From: a virus
Virus record (IMG/VR): IMGVR_UViG_3300034093_002579
Coordinates: 24,870-88,869 of that record
Strand: one strand, 5' to 3'
DNA length: 64,000 bases
Under the pieces are notes generated by a model, which was not told where the DNA came from, made no database searches, and saw only the letters and a program-made list of their open reading frames with translations. Shown piece after piece: positions 32,868 to 43,600 of this stretch. Both the position numbers and the translations under genes were made by a program. Within the stretch, counting starts at the first letter, position 1; each line of letters begins with the position of its first letter.

Positions 32868-35800
32868 ATGCCGAATTATCAAAGACTGACCGACAGAACC
32901 CAAGCTCCGATAGTATCTCCAGATGACATTGTACACATTGTCATTACGGGTGATACATCACAAAACCCCGCAGGTTCATCATATAAAGCAAGTATCCAAC
33001 AAATTGCGGATGCTCTATCCCTTGCTGGTACTTCAGGTACTGCAGGAACAAGTGGTGTTAATGGTTCATCAGGAACAAGTGGTGTTAATGGTTCGTCAGG
33101 TTCAAGTGGTCAAAATGGTACTTCAGGTTTAAGTGGTTCTTCAGGAAGTAGTGGAACATCAGGAAGTAGCGGTTCTTCGGGTAGTTCAGGAACTAAAGGA
33201 ACATCAGGTTCAAGTGGTACTTCAGGAATATCAGGTTCTAGTGGAACAAGTGGTTCATCAGGAAGTTCAGGTTCAAGTGGTTCATCAGGAAGTTCAGGTT
33301 CAAGTGGTTCTTCTGGTAGTAGTGGTTCTTCAGGAACTAACGGTTCTTCAGGAACTAACGGTTCTTCAGGAACTAACGGTTCATCGGGTTCATCGGGTTC
33401 TTCGGGTGAAAGTGGTTCATCAGGAACATCGGGTACGTCAGGTAGTAGTGGTTCTTCTGGTAGTAGTGGTTCTTCAGGAACTAACGGCTCTTCAGGGACT
33501 AACGGCTCTTCAGGGACTAACGGCTCTTCAGGGACTAGTGGAAGTTCGGGTACTGATGGTTCATCAGGTACTTCAGGTACTGATGGTAGTTCAGGAACAA
33601 GTGGGACTGACGGTTCTTCAGGAACGTCAGGTTCTTCAGGAACAAGTGGGATTGACGGTTCTTCAGGAACTTCAGGAACTGACGGTAGTTCGGGAACTTC
33701 AGGTGCTGATGGTTCTTCGGGAACTTCAGGGTCTAGTGGTATAAGTGGTGTTAATGGTTCTTCAGGGACTTCAGGTATTAGTGGGACCGATGGTAGTTCA
33801 GGTACGTCAGGAAATAGTGGGTCTTCAGGAACATCAGGAACAGATGGTTCTTCAGGAACATCGGGCTCAAGCGGAACAAGTGGTACCAATGGTAGTTCAG
33901 GTACAAGTGGAACTGACGGTAGTTCAGGTACAAGTGGAACTGACGGTAGTTCAGGAACTAGTGGTATTGACGGTTCTTCAGGAACAAGCGGTACTGACGG
34001 TAGTTCAGGAACAGATGGTTCATCAGGAACTAGTGGAACAGATGGTTCTTCAGGAACATCGGGCTCAAGTGGTACAGATGGTAGTTCAGGTACAAGCGGA
34101 ACTGACGGTAGTTCAGGAACTTCAGGAACAGATGGTTCATCAGGAACTAGCGGAAGTTCAGGAACAGATGGTTCATCAGGAACAAGTGGAACTGACGGAA
34201 GTTCAGGCACTTCGGGTTCAAGCGGATTAAGTGGTGTTGATGGTTCTTCAGGAACAAGTGGAACTGACGGTAGTTCAGGAACAGATGGTTCATCAGGAAC
34301 TAGCGGAACTGACGGTAGTTCAGGAACAAGCGGAAGTTCAGGAACAGATGGTTCTTCAGGAACAAGTGGAACGGATGGTTCTTCAGGGACTAGCGGTTCT
34401 TCAGGAACAAGTGGGAGTTCAGGTACTTCAGGAACTGATGGTTCTTCAGGAACAAGTGGAACTGACGGTAGTTCAGGAACAAGTGGTACCGATGGTTCAA
34501 GTGGTACCTCGGGTTCAAGTGGAATTAGTGGTGTTAACGGAACTAATGGTACGTCAGGTTCTTCAGGAACAAGCGGAACAGATGGTTCATCAGGGACAAG
34601 CGGTAGTTCAGGAACAGATGGTTCATCAGGAACTAGTGGTACTAACGGTTCTTCAGGAACTAGCGGAACAGATGGTTCATCAGGAACAAGTGGAACTAGC
34701 GGAACAGATGGGTCATCGGGAACAAGTGGAACATCAGGTTCAAGTGGATTAAGTGGTGTTGACGGTTCTTCAGGAACAAGCGGAACAGACGGTTCTTCAG
34801 GAACTAGCGGTACTGATGGTTCTTCAGGAACAAGCGGAACTGATGGTTCTTCAGGTACTAGTGGAACAAGCGGAACAGATGGTTCTTCAGGAACAAGTGG
34901 AACATCAGGTTCAAGTGGATTAAGTGGTGTTGATGGTTCTTCAGGTACTTCAGGAACAGATGGTTCTTCAGGAACAAGTGGAAGTTCAGGTACTTCAGGA
35001 ACAGATGGTTCATCAGGAACTAGCGGTACTGACGGTAGTTCAGGTACTTCAGGAACATCGGGGTCAAGTGGTTCTTCAGGAACTAGCGGTACTGATGGTT
35101 CTTCAGGAACAAGCGGAACTGATGGTTCTTCAGGTACAAGTGGAAGTTCGGGTACTGATGGTTCTTCAGGTACAAGTGGAAGTTCTGGTACAAGCGGTTC
35201 TTCAGGTTCAGGCGGTTCCTCAGGAACAAGTGGAACAGATGGTAGTTCAGGTACTAGTGGAACAGATGGTTCTTCAGGTACTTCAGGGACAGATGGTTCA
35301 TCAGGTACTTCAGGAACAGATGGGTCATCGGGAACAAGTGGAAGTTCGGGTACTGACGGTAGTTCAGGAACTAGCGGAACTGATGGTTCTTCAGGAACAT
35401 CGGGGTCAAGCGGATTAAGCGGTGTTGATGGTTCTTCAGGTACAAGCGGAACTGACGGTTCTTCAGGGACTAGTGGGAGTTCAGGAACTGATGGTTCTTC
35501 AGGAACTAGTGGTACATCAGGTACAGACGGCTCTTCAGGAACTAGCGGTACATCAGGTACAAGTGGGACAGATGGTAGTTCAGGAACCTCGGGTTCAAGT
35601 GGATTAAGTGGTGTTGATGGTTCTTCAGGAACTAGCGGAACTGACGGTAGTTCAGGAACAGATGGTTCTTCAGGAACTAGTGGAAGTTCAGGAACTAGTG
35701 GAAGTTCAGGTACAGATGGTTCTTCAGGAACAAGTGGAACGGATGGTTCTTCAGGGACTAGCGGTTCTTCAGGAAGTTCAGGAACAAGTGGTACTGACGG

Positions 35801-38800
35801 TTCTTCAGGAACTAGCGGGACAGATGGCTCGTCAGGTTCAAGTGGTATTAGTGGTGTGAATGGTTCATCAGGAACAAGCGGTACTAACGGTTCATCGGGG
35901 ACCAGTGGTTCTTCAGGAACAGATGGTTCATCAGGAACAAGTGGTTCGTCAGGAACAAGTGGGACTGATGGTAGTTCAGGAACAAGCGGTACGGATGGTA
36001 GTTCAGGAACAAGCGGAACTGACGGTTCTTCAGGCACTAGCGGAACAGATGGTTCATCAGGTACTTCAGGTACTAGTGGAACAGATGGTTCATCAGGAAC
36101 TAGCGGAACAGATGGTTCATCAGGAACAGATGGTTCTTCAGGAACTTCGGGAACAGATGGCTCTTCAGGTACTAGTGGAACTTCAGGAACAGATGGTAGT
36201 TCAGGAACAAGTGGAACTAATGGGAGTAGTGGAACATCAGGTTCAAGTGGATTAAGTGGTGTTGACGGTTCTTCAGGAACAAGCGGAACAGATGGTTCTT
36301 CAGGAACAAGTGGAAGTTCAGGTACTTCAGGAACAGATGGTTCTTCAGGAACAAGCGGAACAGATGGTTCTTCAGGGACTAGTGGGAGTTCAGGAACTGA
36401 TGGTTCTTCAGGAACTAGTGGTACATCAGGTACAGACGGCTCTTCAGGAACTAGCGGTACATCAGGTACAGACGGCTCTTCAGGAACTAGCGGAAGTTCG
36501 GGAACTGATGGTTCTTCAGGAAGTAGTGGTACTTCAGGTACAGACGGCTCTTCAGGAACATCAGGTACTAGTGGAACCGATGGTTCTTCAGGAACAAGTG
36601 GAACCGATGGTTCTTCAGGAACAAGTGGAACTTCAGGAACAGACGGTTCTTCAGGAACATCAGGAACAGACGGTTCTTCAGGAACTTCAGGTACAGACGG
36701 CTCTTCAGGAACATCAGGTACTAGTGGAACCGATGGTTCATCAGGAACAAGCGGAACTGATGGTTCTTCAGGAACATCGGGTTCAAGCGGATTAAGTGGT
36801 GTTGATGGTTCTTCAGGAACTTCAGGAATAGATGGTTCTTCGGGAACTAGTGGTACTTCAGGTACTGATGGTTCATCGGGAACAAGTGGAAGTTCAGGTT
36901 CATCAGGAACTAGCGGTAGTTCAGGTACTTCAGGAACATCAGGTTCAAGTGGATTAAGTGGTGTTGATGGTAGTTCAGGTACAAGTGGAACTGATGGTTC
37001 TTCAGGAACTAGCGGAACTGATGGTTCTTCAGGAACTAGCGGAACAAGTGGTACAGATGGTTCTTCAGGAACTAGTGGTACTTCAGGTACGGATGGCTCA
37101 TCAGGAACATCAGGTACTAGTGGAACAGATGGTTCATCAGGAACATCAGGTACTAGTGGAACAGATGGTTCATCAGGAACAGATGGGTCAAGTGGAACTT
37201 CAGGAACAAGCGGAACTGACGGTAGTTCAGGTACAAGTGGAACAGATGGTTCATCAGGAACGGATGGTAGTAGCGGAACTTCAGGCTCAAGTGGTATTAG
37301 TGGTGTAAATGGTTCATCAGGAACAAGTGGTACATCTGGTTCAAGCGGAACAAGTGGCTCATCAGGAACTTCAGGGTCAAGTGGGACATCAGGTTCTAGT
37401 GGAACAAGTGGGTCTTCAGGTACAAGCGGGTCATCAGGTTCAAGTGGTTCGTCAGGAACAAGTGGTAGCTCGGGTACATCAGGCACTAGCGGTAGTTCAG
37501 GTTCATCGGGGACATCAGGTTCAAGTGGTTCGTCAGGAACTAGCGGAACAGATGGTTCTTCAGGAACATCGGGTTCTTCAGGAACATCAGGTTCAAGTGG
37601 TACTTCAGGTTCGTCAGGAACTAGTGGTTCATCAGGAACTAGCGGAACATCGGGGTCAAGCGGTTCTTCAGGGTCTAGCGGAACAAGTGGAACATCAGGA
37701 AGTTCAGGTTCATCAGGAAGTTCAGGGTCTAGTGGTTCGTCAGGTACTGCGGGTACAAGCGGAACGTCAGGAAGTTCAGGTTCATCAGGAACTAGCGGTA
37801 GTTCAGGTACAAGTGGTTCATCGGGAACAAGTGGAACGTCAGGTTCTTCGGGTACTTCAGGAACTAATGGTTCATCAGGAACATCGGGTTCAAGTGGTTC
37901 ATCGGGAACAAGTGGAACGTCAGGTTCTTCGGGTACTTCAGGAACAAGCGGTTCATCAGGAACAAGTGGTTCATCAGGAACAAGTGGTTCATCAGGAACA
38001 AGTGGTTCATCAGGAACTAACGGAAGTTCAGGAACTAGCGGAACTTCAGGTTCAAGTGGTACTTCAGGAACTAGTGGAAGTTCAGGGTCATCAGGTTCAA
38101 GTGGTTCTTCAGGAACTAGCGGAAGTTCAGGTACGTCAGGGACAAGTGGTTCTTCAGGAACATCAGGTACTAGCGGAACATCAGGTACAAGTGGTTCATC
38201 AGGAACTAGCGGAAGTTCAGGTACGTCAGGGACAAGTGGTTCTTCAGGAACTAGCGGAACTTCAGGTTCAAGTGGTTCATCAGGAACTAACGGGTCATCA
38301 GGAACTTCAGGTTCTGCGGGTACAAGTGGGACTAGCGGAACATCAGGTACTAGCGGAAGTTCAGGTACATCAGGAAGTTCAGGTTCTAGTGGTAGTTCAG
38401 GTTCATCAGGGTCTAGTGGGACAAGCGGTTCATCGGGGTCAAGCGGTTCTTCAGGTACTGCAGGTACAAGTGGAAGTAGTGGAACATCAGGGTCAAGCGG
38501 TTCTTCAGGTACAAGTGGAACATCAGGTTCTAGTGGTAGTTCAGGTTCTAGTGGAAGTAGTGGAACATCGGGAACGTCAGGTAGTTCAGGTTCAAGTGGT
38601 ACATCGGGTAGTTCAGGAACGTCGGGGACAAGTGGTTCTTCAGGAACTAGTGGAACTTCAGGTTCTTCAGGAACTAGCGGTTCTTCAGGTACGAGTGGCT
38701 CATCAGGTTCTTCAGGAACTAGCGGAACTTCAGGTACGAGTGGCTCATCAGGAACATCAGGTTCATCAGGTAGTTCGGGCTCAAGTGGAACAAGTGGTTC

Positions 38801-40520
38801 GTCAGGAACAAGTGGTAGCTCGGGTACATCAGGCACTAGCGGTAGTTCAGGTTCAAGTGGCTCATCAGGTTCATCAGGGTCTAGTGGGACAAGTGGTTCT
38901 TCAGGAACTGCAGGTACATCAGGTTCATCAGGAACTTCAGGTACGTCTGGCTCAAGTGGTAGTAGCGGTTCATCAGGTTCAAGTGGTTCATCAGGAACTT
39001 CAGGTAGTTCAGGTTCAAGCGGTAGTAGCGGCTCTTCAGGAACTGCGGGTACTAGTGGAACGTCAGGAAGTTCAGGTTCGTCGGGGTCAAGTGGTTCTTC
39101 AGGAACTAGCGGAACTTCAGGTTCAAGTGGTAGTTCGGGGTCTTCAGGTTCTAGTGGTAGTTCGGGGTCTTCAGGAACATCAGGAACAAGCGGTTCTTCA
39201 GGAACTGCAGGTACATCAGGCACAAGCGGAAGTAGTGGAACATCGGGTAGTTCAGGAACAAGCGGTTCATCGGGGTCAAGTGGTTCTTCAGGAAGTAGCG
39301 GTTCTTCAGGAACTGCGGGTACAAGTGGAAGTAGTGGAACATCGGGGTCAAGCGGTTCTTCGGGTTCATCAGGTTCTAGTGGAAGTAGTGGAACTTCGGG
39401 TTCTTCGGGTAGTTCAGGAACAAGTGGTTCATCAGGAACTGCGGGTACAAGCGGAACATCAGGTAGTTCAGGTTCATCAGGAACTTCAGGGAGTAGTGGA
39501 ACATCGGGTTCATCAGGAACCGCGGGTACAAGCGGAAGTAGTGGAACATCGGGAACATCAGGTTCTAGTGGTAGTTCGGGTTCTTCAGGAACTGCGGGTA
39601 CAAGTGGAACATCAGGTTCAAGTGGTTCCTCAGGTAGTTCAGGGTCTAGTGGTACAAGTGGAACGTCAGGTTCTTCAGGAACAAGCGGGTCTTCAGGTTC
39701 TTCAGGAACATCGGGTTCAAGTGGAACTGCAGGTACATCAGGAAGTAGTGGAACATCAGGAACAAGTGGTTCTTCAGGAACATCGGGTACGTCAGGTAGT
39801 TCAGGAACATCGGGTACGTCAGGTAGTTCAGGAACATCGGGTACGAGCGGAACTTCAGGTACGAGTGGCTCATCAGGAACATCGGGTAGTTCGGGCTCAA
39901 GCGGAACATCAGGTAGTTCTGGTTCATCAGGAACAAGCGGTTCTTCAGGAACATCGGGTACAAGTGGTTCTTCGGGAACTACGGGTACGAGCGGAACAAG
40001 TGGTTTGCAAGGAACTAGTGGGACATCAGGGACAAGTGGGACATCAGGTTCTTCAGGTACAAGTGGTTTATCTCCTGTCGTATCAGGTAATGATAATGAA
40101 GTATTAACTTCAGATGGTGCGGGTGGTATAACATCAGAACCTAATTTAACCTTTGATGGTACTACTTTAGGAATAACAGGTGACACTATTGAACAAGGTA
40201 ATCAGTCATTACAATCATGTAGAGAAACAGGTGTTACAACAACAACATTAATTTGTCGTTTTCCATTCGCATCAGGTTCAAGTGCAACATTTGATTATTA
40301 CGTATACGATTCTGGAACAAACGCGATGAGAAGTGGTATTATTATGACAGTGTGGGACGGAACTAATACGGCATTTACTGATAGTTCAACACCTGATTTA
40401 AACGCTTCAACGGTGGCGGTTAAATTCTACACAGTAATTATAGGTTCAAATCTTGAGTTGTACGCAGCAATTGGAGGCGGAACTTGGGATATAAGTGTAG
40501 GAACAAGGATTGTCTTCTAA
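32868..40520 (+). CDS. Giant collagen-like fibre protein 1 (Asp-containing Gly-X-Y stalk)
   Basis: 2550 residues. The N-terminal 53 residues (YQRLTDRTQAPIVSPDDIVH...) look like a virion-attachment domain. Residues 54-2402 are an essentially unbroken Gly-X-Y array of about 783 triplets, mostly GTS, GSS and GTD, with few Pro. Thr sits mainly in X and Ser/Asp/Asn in Y. GLSGVDGSSGTSG recurs about eight times between 34213 and 36960; Asp-rich units dominate to about 37280, after which the stalk is nearly all Ser/Thr. The C-terminal ~145 residues (FDYYVYDSGTNAMRSGIIMT...) form a globular beta domain, probably the receptor-facing tip. If it folds as a collagen helix (about 0.29 nm per residue) the stalk would be about 0.67 micrometres long. 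Long ORFs on the other frames and strand are by-products of the repeat. Confidence 0.88.
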   Translation: MPNYQRLTDRTQAPIVSPDDIVHIVITGDTSQNPAGSSYKASIQQIADALSLAGTSGTAGTSGVNGSSGTSGVNGSSGSSGQNGTSGLSGSSGSSGTSGSSGSSGSSGTKGTSGSSGTSGISGSSGTSGSSGSSGSSGSSGSSGSSGSSGSSGSSGTNGSSGTNGSSGTNGSSGSSGSSGESGSSGTSGTSGSSGSSGSSGSSGTNGSSGTNGSSGTNGSSGTSGSSGTDGSSGTSGTDGSSGTSGTDGSSGTSGSSGTSGIDGSSGTSGTDGSSGTSGADGSSGTSGSSGISGVNGSSGTSGISGTDGSSGTSGNSGSSGTSGTDGSSGTSGSSGTSGTNGSSGTSGTDGSSGTSGTDGSSGTSGIDGSSGTSGTDGSSGTDGSSGTSGTDGSSGTSGSSGTDGSSGTSGTDGSSGTSGTDGSSGTSGSSGTDGSSGTSGTDGSSGTSGSSGLSGVDGSSGTSGTDGSSGTDGSSGTSGTDGSSGTSGSSGTDGSSGTSGTDGSSGTSGSSGTSGSSGTSGTDGSSGTSGTDGSSGTSGTDGSSGTSGSSGISGVNGTNGTSGSSGTSGTDGSSGTSGSSGTDGSSGTSGTNGSSGTSGTDGSSGTSGTSGTDGSSGTSGTSGSSGLSGVDGSSGTSGTDGSSGTSGTDGSSGTSGTDGSSGTSGTSGTDGSSGTSGTSGSSGLSGVDGSSGTSGTDGSSGTSGSSGTSGTDGSSGTSGTDGSSGTSGTSGSSGSSGTSGTDGSSGTSGTDGSSGTSGSSGTDGSSGTSGSSGTSGSSGSGGSSGTSGTDGSSGTSGTDGSSGTSGTDGSSGTSGTDGSSGTSGSSGTDGSSGTSGTDGSSGTSGSSGLSGVDGSSGTSGTDGSSGTSGSSGTDGSSGTSGTSGTDGSSGTSGTSGTSGTDGSSGTSGSSGLSGVDGSSGTSGTDGSSGTDGSSGTSGSSGTSGSSGTDGSSGTSGTDGSSGTSGSSGSSGTSGTDGSSGTSGTDGSSGSSGISGVNGSSGTSGTNGSSGTSGSSGTDGSSGTSGSSGTSGTDGSSGTSGTDGSSGTSGTDGSSGTSGTDGSSGTSGTSGTDGSSGTSGTDGSSGTDGSSGTSGTDGSSGTSGTSGTDGSSGTSGTNGSSGTSGSSGLSGVDGSSGTSGTDGSSGTSGSSGTSGTDGSSGTSGTDGSSGTSGSSGTDGSSGTSGTSGTDGSSGTSGTSGTDGSSGTSGSSGTDGSSGSSGTSGTDGSSGTSGTSGTDGSSGTSGTDGSSGTSGTSGTDGSSGTSGTDGSSGTSGTDGSSGTSGTSGTDGSSGTSGTDGSSGTSGSSGLSGVDGSSGTSGIDGSSGTSGTSGTDGSSGTSGSSGSSGTSGSSGTSGTSGSSGLSGVDGSSGTSGTDGSSGTSGTDGSSGTSGTSGTDGSSGTSGTSGTDGSSGTSGTSGTDGSSGTSGTSGTDGSSGTDGSSGTSGTSGTDGSSGTSGTDGSSGTDGSSGTSGSSGISGVNGSSGTSGTSGSSGTSGSSGTSGSSGTSGSSGTSGSSGTSGSSGSSGSSGTSGSSGTSGTSGSSGSSGTSGSSGSSGTSGTDGSSGTSGSSGTSGSSGTSGSSGTSGSSGTSGTSGSSGSSGSSGTSGTSGSSGSSGSSGSSGSSGTAGTSGTSGSSGSSGTSGSSGTSGSSGTSGTSGSSGTSGTNGSSGTSGSSGSSGTSGTSGSSGTSGTSGSSGTSGSSGTSGSSGTSGSSGTNGSSGTSGTSGSSGTSGTSGSSGSSGSSGSSGTSGSSGTSGTSGSSGTSGTSGTSGTSGSSGTSGSSGTSGTSGSSGTSGTSGSSGSSGTNGSSGTSGSAGTSGTSGTSGTSGSSGTSGSSGSSGSSGSSGSSGTSGSSGSSGSSGTAGTSGSSGTSGSSGSSGTSGTSGSSGSSGSSGSSGTSGTSGSSGSSGTSGSSGTSGTSGSSGTSGTSGSSGTSGSSGTSGSSGSSGTSGTSGTSGSSGTSGSSGSSGSSGTSGSSGTSGSSGTSGTSGSSGSSGSSGSSGSSGTSGSSGTAGTSGSSGTSGTSGSSGSSGSSGSSGSSGTSGSSGSSGSSGSSGTAGTSGTSGSSGSSGSSGSSGTSGTSGSSGSSGSSGSSGSSGSSGTSGTSGSSGTAGTSGTSGSSGTSGSSGTSGSSGSSGSSGSSGSSGTAGTSGSSGTSGSSGSSGSSGSSGSSGTSGSSGSSGTSGSSGTAGTSGTSGSSGSSGTSGSSGTSGSSGTAGTSGSSGTSGTSGSSGSSGSSGTAGTSGTSGSSGSSGSSGSSGTSGTSGSSGTSGSSGSSGTSGSSGTAGTSGSSGTSGTSGSSGTSGTSGSSGTSGTSGSSGTSGTSGTSGTSGSSGTSGSSGSSGTSGSSGSSGTSGSSGTSGTSGSSGTTGTSGTSGLQGTSGTSGTSGTSGSSGTSGLSPVVSGNDNEVLTSDGAGGITSEPNLTFDGTTLGITGDTIEQGNQSLQSCRETGVTTTTLICRFPFASGSSATFDYYVYDSGTNAMRSGIIMTVWDGTNTAFTDSSTPDLNASTVAVKFYTVIIGSNLELYAAIGGGTWDISVGTRIVF
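33027..40073 (+). repeat. Gly-X-Y coding repeat array 1
   Basis: About 7 kb of 9-nt-based degenerate repeats with mixed synonymous Ser and Thr codons. Short perfect tandem copies occur, such as 18-nt units at 33328-33374 and 33476-33535 and others around 37960-38017, suggesting recent slippage or recombination. Confidence 0.92.
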
Positions 40521-40541
40521 AATAAAAACATATTAATTAAT

Positions 40542-40579
40542 AACCACCATATTACTCAAATTATATGGTGGTTTTTTTT
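40542..40579 (+). terminator. Terminator after collagen-like gene 1
   Basis: An 11-bp stem AACCACCATAT / ATATGGTGGTT with a 10-nt loop and a following run of T, 22 nt after the stop. Confidence 0.9.
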
Positions 40580-40609
40580 ATTTTAAAAAGAGAAAAGGTT
40601 ATGATAACA

Positions 40610-40617
40610 TATTTATA
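40610..40617 (+). promoter_or_regulatory. Candidate late promoter box TATTTATA
   Basis: An exact TATTTATA lies 53 nt before the ATG at 40671. The leader contains a possible AT-rich hairpin (TTTTCTTTT / AAAAGAAAA, about 40638-40665) just before the start codon, which could tune translation of this very long gene. Confidence 0.5.
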
Positions 40618-40670
40618 AGTTAATAAACATAGAAGAATTTTCTTTTGGAAAGTGAAAAAAGAAAAATATA

Positions 40671-43600
40671 ATGGCAAATGAATTCATAGCCCGCAATGGG
40701 GTCAAATCTTTAGGTGGCGTAACAGTACCTTATAAATCAGTGTCAAGTGCTTATAGCGTGTCAACTGATGATTATCTTATCGAGGGGTCTTCGAATGCCC
40801 CATTTTCAGTAACATTACCCACCTCAGTTGGTATTTCGGGTAAAATATACGTTGTTAAAAATACAGGGTCAGCGACCATAACGGTAAATACAACGTCAAG
40901 CCAAACAATTGATGGTAGTACTACTAAAACATTAACCACAGATAATTCTCTTTATGTACAGAGTAATGGTACTGGATGGTTAATTATTGGTATTAACGGA
41001 ACATCAGGAACAAGTGGAACATCAGGTAGTTCGGGAACAAGTGGTTCGTCAGGTACAAGCGGAACATCGGGTTCAAGTGGAAGTAGTGGTTCATCAGGAA
41101 CTTCGGGTACGTCTGGCTCAAGTGGTAGTAGCGGTTCATCAGGTTCAAGTGGGTCTTCGGGTTCATCAGGAACAAGCGGAACATCAGGTTCAAGTGGAAG
41201 TAGTGGTTCATCAGGAACTGCTGGTACATCAGGGTCTTCAGGTTCAAGTGGTTCATCAGGATTGAGTGGAACTTCAGGAACATCAGGTTCAAGTGGAAGT
41301 AGTGGTTCATCAGGAACTGCGGGAACAAGCGGAAGTTCAGGGTCTAGTGGGTCTTCAGGTACATCAGGAAGTTCAGGTTCTTCAGGGACTGCGGGCACAA
41401 GTGGAAGTTCAGGCTCTAGCGGGTCATCTGGTAGTAGTGGTACATCAGGGTCTTCAGGTTCAAGCGGAACAAGTGGTACGTCAGGTAGTTCAGGAACTGC
41501 GGGTACTTCAGGCTCAAGTGGTGTAAGTGGTACATCAGGAACATCAGGTTCTTCGGGGTCTAGTGGTTCTTCAGGTACATCAGGAACAGGTGGTACTTCA
41601 GGTTCAAGTGGAACATCAGGCTCAAGTGGAAGTAGTGGTAGTTCGGGTTCATCAGGAACTGCGGGTACTTCAGGTAGTTCAGGTTCTTCAGGAACAAGTG
41701 GTTCTTCAGGTACTTCAGGTAGTTCGGGAACAAGCGGAACTTCGGGCTCTTCAGGTACTAGTGGAACGTCAGGTAGTTCAGGTACAAGTGGAACATCAGG
41801 CTCAAGTGGAAGTAGTGGTAGTTCAGGTTCAAGTGGGTCTTCAGGAACTGCGGGTACATCAGGTAGTGCTGGTACAAGTGGAACATCAGGTTCATCAGGA
41901 AGTTCAGGTTCAAGCGGTACTAGCGGTTCTTCAGGAACTTCAGGTAGTGCTGGTACAAGTGGAACATCAGGAACAAGCGGTTCATCAGGGACTAGCGGAA
42001 CAAGTGGTTCGTCAGGTAGTTCAGGTTCAAGTGGGTCGTCAGGTAGTTCAGGTTCAAGTGGTACTGCGGGTACAAGTGGTTCTTCAGGAACTAGCGGAAC
42101 ATCAGGTAGTTCAGGTTCAAGCGGAAGTTCAGGTGTAAGTGGTACATCAGGAACCTCAGGTTCTTCAGGAAGCTCAGGTTCAAGTGGTTCTTCAGGTAGT
42201 GCTGGTACAAGTGGGACATCAGGTTCATCTGGTTCAAGTGGTTCTTCAGGAACTAGCGGAACATCAGGTTCAAGTGGAACTGCGGGAACAAGTGGCTCAT
42301 CAGGTAGTTCAGGTTCAAGTGGAACTTCAGGTTCAAGTGGTAGTAGTGGCTCGTCAGGTTCCTCGGGGACAAGCGGTACGTCAGGCTCAAGTGGTAGTTC
42401 AGGTTCTTCAGGAACATCTGGAACTAGCGGAACATCAGGTTCATCAGGAACTTCGGGAACGTCAGGTTCATCAGGAACTGCGGGAACGTCAGGTTCTAGT
42501 GGAAGTTCAGGTTCAAGTGGTTCTTCAGGTAGTTCGGGTTCAAGCGGAACATCAGGTACTTCAGGTTCATCAGGAACTAGCGGAACAAGTGGTTCTTCAG
42601 GTAGTTCGGGTTCAAGCGGAAGTAGTGGAACAAGCGGAAGTAGTGGAACATCAGGAACTTCAGGTTCATCAGGAACTTCAGGTTCATCAGGTACCTCAGG
42701 GTCAAGTGGAAGTAGTGGTTCATCAGGTTCAAGTGGTTCTTCAGGTACTTCAGGTAGTACTGGTACAAGTGGGACATCAGGAACAAGCGGTTCTTCAGGA
42801 ACTGCGGGTACATCAGGAAGTAGTGGAAGTTCGGGTTCGAGTGGTTCTTCAGGAACTAGCGGTACTTCAGGGTCATCAGGAACAAGTGGTTCTTCAGGAA
42901 GTTCGGGTACATCAGGAACTAGAGGTACTTCAGGTTCTTCAGGAACATCAGGAACAAGTGGAACGTCAGGTTCAAGTGGAAGTAGTGGTTCATCAGGGAC
43001 TGCGGGTACAAGTGGCTCATCAGGGACTGCAGGTACTAGCGGTAGTTCGGGGTCAAGTGGGTCTTCGGGTTCGAGTGGTAGTAGCGGTTCTTCAGGAACT
43101 TCTGGAACTAGAGGTACGTCAGGTTCTTCGGGGACTAGCGGAACATCAGGTTCGTCAGGTACTAGCGGAACTTCAGGTTCAAGTGGAATTAGTGGTGTTA
43201 ATGGAACTAATGGTACATCAGGTTCTTCGGGTTCAAGTGGAAGTAGTGGAACATCAGGGTCTTCAGGTACTAGCGGTTCTTCAGGTAGTTCAGGTAGTTC
43301 AGGTTCAAGTGGTTCTTCAGGAACATCAGGTTCGAGTGGAACATCAGGAACTAGAGGTACGTCAGGTTCTTCGGGAACGAGTGGTACATCAGGAACGAGT
43401 GGTACATCAGGTTCATCGGGTTCAAGCGGAAGTAGTGGCTCATCAGGAACTGCTGGTACGAGTGGAAGTTCAGGCTCAAGTGGCTCGTCAGGTACAAGCG
43501 GTTCATCAGGTTCAAGCGGTAGTTCGGGTTCGAGTGGAAGTAGCGGAACATCAGGAACTGCGGGAACGTCAGGTTCTAGTGGAAGTTCAGGAACATCAGG

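Noticed and set aside
37309-40107. 932-codon + strand frame overlapping collagen gene 1 (Val/Gln/Glu-rich)
   Set aside because: Shifted frame of the same repeat with no plausible domain; shorter relatives of it occur throughout both arrays.
33110-40186. 2358-codon open frame on the minus strand, rich in PEVPLVPEEP repeats
   Set aside because: It is the mirror of the Gly-X-Y repeat: the codons used leave the out-of-phase complement free of stops. It has no own start context, and the sense frame has sensible N- and C-terminal domains.
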